9,171 bases of DNA. Source: Candidatus Zixiibacteriota bacterium (GTDB taxonomy: Bacteria; Zixibacteria; MSB-5A5; RBG-16-43-9). Under the pieces are notes generated by a model, which saw only the letters and a program-made list of their open reading frames with translations, made no database searches and was not told the origin of the DNA. The stretch lies in contig JAOUFL010000087.1 in NCBI GenBank assembly GCA_029858245.1, forward strand, positions 1-9,171. Direction: 5' to 3'. Numbering within the stretch: position 1 is the first letter of the stretch; every line of letters begins with the position of its first letter. Shown here piece after piece: positions 6,338 through 9,171 of the stretch. Position numbers and translations under genes: made by a program.

Positions 6338-6357
6338 TGGAATAAAAAAAGGAAGAT
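6338..6357 (+). repeat. 20-base direct repeat, copy 2
   Basis: This is an exact second copy of TGGAATAAAAAAAGGAAGAT (first at 6247-6266), wholly intergenic. It is followed by only one GGAAGAT heptad and then diverges. A short duplication of the mlaF 3' end, or a dispersed repeat, would explain it. Confidence 0.85.
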
Positions 6358-6389
6358 TGAAAAGCATAAAGCATATATTTAAAGTGTTT

Positions 6390-6409
6390 GTTGGATCCCC
6401 TGAACCAAC
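6390..6409. repeat. Imperfect hairpin with CCCT loop
   Basis: GTTGGATC (6390-6397) and GAACCAAC (6402-6409) are reverse complements except for one central mismatch, enclosing a four-base loop CCCT (6398-6401). It lies in the 233-base mlaF-radA gap, 12 bases before a second, perfect hairpin whose loop is complementary. No T-tract follows, so it is not a canonical terminator. Confidence 0.6.
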
Positions 6410-6421
6410 GTAATAACTGGA

Positions 6422-6447
6422 CTTGCCAGGTCAGGGGACCTGGCAAG
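6422..6447. repeat. Perfect 11-bp inverted repeat hairpin with AGGG loop
   Basis: CTTGCCAGGTC (6422-6432) and GACCTGGCAAG (6437-6447) are perfect reverse complements around the four-base loop AGGG (6433-6436). The stem is GC-rich relative to its AT-rich surroundings and is the strongest simple hairpin seen in the window. No run of T follows on either strand, which argues against an intrinsic terminator. It could be a dispersed palindromic repeat, a protein-binding site or part of a structured RNA upstream of radA. Confidence 0.85.
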
Positions 6448-6454
6448 CACGAAA

Positions 6455-6478
6455 GTTCAAAGGTTTAAAGGTTCAAAA
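6455..6478 (+). repeat. 8-base-period direct repeat (GTTYAAAG), 3 units
   Basis: Octamers start at 6455, 6463 and 6471; they differ only in the fourth base (C, T, C) and in a final A in place of G in the third. The array ends 9 bases before the radA ATG, where a Shine-Dalgarno would normally lie. Confidence 0.82.
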
Positions 6479-6487
6479 GAAAAACTT

Positions 6488-7870
6488 ATGTCGCCTGCGG
6501 ATAAATTAAAAACTATATACATCTGTCAAAACTGCGGAAGCAGTTTTCCCAAATGGATGGGGAAGTGTCAAGACTGCGGTTCGTGGAACAGCCTGACTGA
6601 AGAGAAGGTATCCAGAAGAAAAGAAAAAGCAATTGAGAAAAGAGGATTTAGAACTGCTCCGCTTCCTTTGAGTCAGGTGAAATTCGGAGATGAGGACAGA
6701 ATAAGAACCGGAATAGATGAGTTAGACCGGGTGTTAGGCGGGGGAATTGTAAAAGACTCGGCAGTTCTGGTGGGAGGTGACCCGGGAATCGGGAAGTCAA
6801 CCCTTTTGCTTCAGGCAAGTCAAAGGGTAGCTGAGAGACTGGGCAGAGTTTTATATATTACCGGAGAGGAATCGCTAAGGCAGGTTAAATTAAGAGCCTT
6901 AAGAATGGGCATCGATTCGGATAAAATTGAGATCTTAGCTGAGACAGACCTGGATGTTATCCTGAATACACTTGAGGAAAATCCTCCGTGTATATCAGTG
7001 GTCGATTCCATACAGACAACCTATTCTTCAGAATTAGAAAGCCCGCAGGGCTCCGTCTCGCAGATAAGGGAATGTGCTTCAAAACTTATATCGCTGGCAA
7101 AAAGTAAAGGAGTGGCTGTTTTTATTGTCGGGCATGTTACCAAGGATGGCTCCATAGCTGGTCCAAGAGTTTTAGAGCATATGGTTGATACTGTGCTTTA
7201 TTTCGAAGGAGAAAAAAACTATGCTTACAGGATTCTCAGGTCAGTAAAGAACAGGTTCGGCTCTTCTAACGAGATAGGTGTTTTTCAGATGGAGGAAAAG
7301 GGATTAGTGGAAGTATCAAATCCCTCAGAGCTTTTTCTCTCGGAATTAGGTGAGGATGCATCCGGCTCGGTGGTGGTATGTTCACTGGAGGGGAGCAGAC
7401 CACTCCTGCTTGAACTGCAGGCTCTGGTATCTCCTTCGGTTTACGGTATGCCTCAAAGGGTTTGTTCAGGAATCGATTATAAAAGGCTTTCCCTGCTTCT
7501 GGCAATACTGGAGAAAAGAGAAAGCTTGAGAGTTTCTTCATCGGATATCTTCATAAATGTAGCAGGTGGTGTATGGATAGACGAGCCGGCAATAGATTTA
7601 GGAGTGGTTACTGCTGTGGTCTCTAATTTTAAGGATATTCCCGTAAACAGAGAAACCCTGATAATGGGTGAGGTAGGTTTGGGTGGTGAGGTGAGAAGCA
7701 TAAATCAGATCGAGAAAAGGATCAGGGAAGGGGAAAGGCTGGGTTTTAAAAGATGCGTGATTCCCGAGGGTAATTCACGTAACCTGAAAGGCAAATTCAG
7801 GATCGGTATCGAAGGGGTAACGAATTTAAAAGAAGCGCTGTCAATACTATTTAAAAAATCTAAAGTTTAA
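6488..7870 (+). CDS. radA: DNA repair protein RadA (Sms)
   Basis: At 460 residues this is a full-length RadA. Family knowledge: it is a DnaB-like hexameric ATPase that drives branch migration during RecA-mediated recombination and repair. The domains in order are an N-terminal C4 zinc finger (C13, C16, C27, C30), a RecA-like ATPase with Walker A GGDPGIGKST (96-105) and Walker B around VVDS (171-174), the RadA-specific KNRFG motif (254-258), and a C-terminal Lon-like domain from about residue 290. That domain contains DLGVVTAVVS (370-379) in place of the Lon protease active-site serine region, as expected for the non-proteolytic RadA version. The ATG at 6488 starts just before the zinc finger, as is usual. 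No Shine-Dalgarno is at a normal distance: the nearest AAAGG (6467-6471) is 16 bases away, inside the octamer array. Confidence 0.97.
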   Translation: MSPADKLKTIYICQNCGSSFPKWMGKCQDCGSWNSLTEEKVSRRKEKAIEKRGFRTAPLPLSQVKFGDEDRIRTGIDELDRVLGGGIVKDSAVLVGGDPGIGKSTLLLQASQRVAERLGRVLYITGEESLRQVKLRALRMGIDSDKIEILAETDLDVILNTLEENPPCISVVDSIQTTYSSELESPQGSVSQIRECASKLISLAKSKGVAVFIVGHVTKDGSIAGPRVLEHMVDTVLYFEGEKNYAYRILRSVKNRFGSSNEIGVFQMEEKGLVEVSNPSELFLSELGEDASGSVVVCSLEGSRPLLLELQALVSPSVYGMPQRVCSGIDYKRLSLLLAILEKRESLRVSSSDIFINVAGGVWIDEPAIDLGVVTAVVSNFKDIPVNRETLIMGEVGLGGEVRSINQIEKRIREGERLGFKRCVIPEGNSRNLKGKFRIGIEGVTNLKEALSILFKKSKV

Positions 7871-7879
7871 AAATAAAAA

Positions 7880-7911
7880 GTTCAATGGTTCAAACGATCA
7901 AACGATTAAAG
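7880..7911 (+). repeat. 8-base-period direct repeat (GWTYAAAS), 4 units
   Basis: Octamers start at 7880, 7888, 7896 and 7904 and drift from GTTCAATG to GATTAAAG; the TYAA core is kept in all four. The array begins 9 bases after the radA stop. Together with 603-626 and 6455-6478 it defines the octamer class. The stepwise change between neighbours looks like tandem duplication followed by point changes. Confidence 0.78.
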
Positions 7912-7950
7912 ATAAAAAACTGAATGTTAAAAGCTACCTGCTAACTTAAG

Positions 7951-7956
7951 AAGGAG
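7951..7956 (+). promoter_or_regulatory. Canonical Shine-Dalgarno of the flavin reductase-like gene
   Basis: AAGGAG lies 5 bases before the ATG at 7962 (AGAAGGAG from 7949). It is the best ribosome site in the window and fixes the start. Confidence 0.75.
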
Positions 7957-7961
7957 AAATT

Positions 7962-8537
7962 ATGGCGAAGAAGAAATTAAAACCCCAAACCCTGCTTATA
8001 CCGCTGCCTGCTGTAATGGTGAGCTGTAAATGGGGTAATAATAAACCGAATATTATCACCGCTTCCTGGGTGGGGATTGCCTGTTCTGAACCACCGATGA
8101 TTTCCCTGGCTATTAGAAAATCGAGACATTCACACAGTATCATTCAAAAATCAGGGGAGTTTGTCGTAAATCTTACCACCGAGAAACTTCTGGAAGAAAC
8201 AGATTTTTGCGGAAGTTATTCTGGAAAAAATATGGATAAGTTCGAGAAAACAGGGCTTACTCCTGAAGTCGGTTCAGTGGTTAGTGCTCCATTGATCAAG
8301 GAATGTCCCATTAACCTGGAATGTCAGGTCAAGCATATTATTGAGCTGGGCTCGCATGACCTGTTTATAGCAGATATAGTAGCCAGCCATGCGGATGAGG
8401 AATACCTGGATGCAAAAGACAGACCTGATCTGAACAAGTTTAAACCTCTGATTTATTGTACCAAAGCGCAGGAGTACTGGGGTGGTCTTTCCAAGAAATT
8501 GGAAGTTTTCGGGTTCAGTAGAAAAGAAAAGAGCTGA
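7962..8537 (+). CDS. Flavin reductase-like, FMN-binding domain protein
   Basis: This 191-residue soluble protein belongs to the flavin reductase / flavoredoxin-like split-barrel family that binds FMN. Visible family features are PNIITASWVGIACSEPPMIS (29-48), the flavin-contacting strand and loop; RKSRHSHSII (52-61); GEFVVNL (65-71); DKFEKTGLT (92-100); and the ECPINLECQV and LGSHDLFIADIV strands (114-140). Members reduce free flavin or act as electron carriers with NAD(P)H, rubredoxin or other partners; the actual partner cannot be read from the sequence. A canonical Shine-Dalgarno supports the ATG. tgt begins 2 bases after the stop, so the two are probably translated from one message, although no functional link is known. 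No signal peptide or membrane segment is seen. Confidence 0.88.
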   Translation: MAKKKLKPQTLLIPLPAVMVSCKWGNNKPNIITASWVGIACSEPPMISLAIRKSRHSHSIIQKSGEFVVNLTTEKLLEETDFCGSYSGKNMDKFEKTGLTPEVGSVVSAPLIKECPINLECQVKHIIELGSHDLFIADIVASHADEEYLDAKDRPDLNKFKPLIYCTKAQEYWGGLSKKLEVFGFSRKEKS

Positions 8538-8539
8538 CT

Positions 8540-9171
8540 TTGAATAGATTTGAGTTTAAAGTTATAAAAAAGGATGAAAAATCGCCTGCCAGAACTGGTT
8601 TTATAAACACAGATCACGGTACTATAAATACACCGGTTTTCATGCCAGTAGGTACTCAGGCATCCATTAAGACCCTTTGTTCGCATGAGATGGAAGAGCT
8701 GGGAACCGAGATCATACTGGGTAATACCTACCATCTTTATCTCAGGCCAGGTCATAAATTGATAGAAAAAGCAGGTGGGCTACAAAACTTCATGAGCTGG
8801 CGAAAACCACTTCTAACGGACAGCGGAGGGTATCAGGTATTCAGCTTGAACCCGCTTGCCAAAGTTACGGATGAAGGGGTCGGTTTTAAATCATACCTGG
8901 ATGGGTCACTGCATAAATTTACTCCAGAAAAAGTCATACAGATACAGCATTCGCTTGGTGCTGATATCATAATGCCTCTGGATGAATGCGTACCCTATCC
9001 TTCTTCTTACCCTTTTACCAAAAGGGCTACGGAATACACTATGCAATGGGCACAGAGGTCCAAGTTCGAGCACGAAAAAGAAAAGACAGAAAATAGTCAG
9101 ACTCTTTTCGGGATTATACAGGGAGGCATATATCCCAATCTTAGAGAGGTCTGCTTAAATTATATGCTGGA
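8540..9171 (+). CDS. tgt: Queuine tRNA-ribosyltransferase, N-terminal part (3' truncated by window)
   Basis: The frame starting with TTG at 8540 stays open to the window end, giving 210 residues of a protein usually near 375. Bacterial TGT swaps guanine-34 in GUN anticodons of tRNA Asp, Asn, His and Tyr for preQ1, a step of queuosine synthesis. Visible motifs are SPARTG (15-20), TPVFMPVGTQASIK (31-44), LGNTYHLYLRPG (60-71), the active-site TDSGGYQVFSL (93-103, with D94 the proton-handling Asp), ADIIMPLDECVPYP (141-154) and GIIQGGIYPNLRE (191-203). The nucleophilic Asp and zinc-binding Cys/His lie beyond the window. Start choice: TTG at 8540 is 2 bases after the upstream stop, with a weak AAAAGAG (8527-8533) six bases before it; no ATG is available before the first conserved motif. 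Confidence 0.95.
   Translation, partial: MNRFEFKVIKKDEKSPARTGFINTDHGTINTPVFMPVGTQASIKTLCSHEMEELGTEIILGNTYHLYLRPGHKLIEKAGGLQNFMSWRKPLLTDSGGYQVFSLNPLAKVTDEGVGFKSYLDGSLHKFTPEKVIQIQHSLGADIIMPLDECVPYPSSYPFTKRATEYTMQWAQRSKFEHEKEKTENSQTLFGIIQGGIYPNLREVCLNYML

Noticed and set aside
6222..6446. 74-codon open frame on the minus strand across the mlaF-radA gap
   Set aside because: Its translation is dominated by Phe/Ser/Leu from poly-A tracts, it overlaps the mlaF end, the repeats and both hairpins, has no ribosome site and resembles no family I know.
6422..6447. Intrinsic transcription terminator
   Set aside because: The stem is strong, but neither strand has a T-tract after it, so a Rho-independent terminator cannot be supported.
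8453..8755. 100-codon open frame on the minus strand over the flavin reductase-tgt junction
   Set aside because: It is the complement of conserved tgt and flavin reductase coding sequence and shows no domain features.

Overview
The window is a dense, single-strand (+) stretch of bacterial housekeeping genes, with a 5'-truncated gene at the left edge and a 3'-truncated gene at the right edge. The order is purH (C-terminal part), smg/DUF494, coaBC, a family 4 uracil-DNA glycosylase, dnaB, mlaE, mlaF, radA, a flavin reductase-like protein and tgt (N-terminal part). No mobile element, rRNA, tRNA or CRISPR array is visible. The MlaE/MlaF lipid-transport pair implies a diderm (two-membrane) bacterium. 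The composition is moderately AT-rich by eye, arginine is often AGA/AGG, three genes appear to start with TTG, and the gene order is not that of a familiar model organism. This fits an uncultivated lineage, perhaps of the FCB type, but the phylum cannot be fixed from sequence inspection.

Region by region: 1-588 is the AICAR transformylase end of PurH. 589-724 holds an octamer repeat and a plausible promoter for smg (725-1186). coaBC (1246-2442) and the glycosylase (2455-3159) are almost contiguous, followed by dnaB (3215-4588). mlaE (4647-5432) and mlaF (5505-6254) encode the permease and ATPase of an MCE-type lipid transporter, but no MCE substrate-binding gene (mlaD) is present. A 233-base gap (6255-6487) with several repeats and two hairpins precedes radA (6488-7870). 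The flavin reductase-like gene (7962-8537) and tgt (8540 onward) are separated by 2 bases and are probably co-transcribed. The genes share no single pathway: they cover purine and CoA synthesis, DNA replication and repair, outer-membrane lipid homeostasis and tRNA modification.

The most unusual content lies between the genes. Nearly every intergenic gap of more than about 50 bases carries short, strictly phased, degenerate tandem repeats. One class has a 7-base period and is arranged as head-to-head inverted arrays (AGGT cores on the left arm, ACCT cores on the right) at 3144-3200 and 5437-5501. A related 7-base direct array lies at 6260-6287. A second class has an 8-base period and is direct only (consensus GTTYAARG) at 603-626, 6455-6478 and 7880-7911. 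One heptad array supplies the last codons and stop of the glycosylase gene. Another fills the whole leader of mlaF, which has no Shine-Dalgarno next to its ATG but has a purine-rich one at the other foot of the potential stem. The mlaF-radA gap also carries two hairpins whose four-base loops are complementary.
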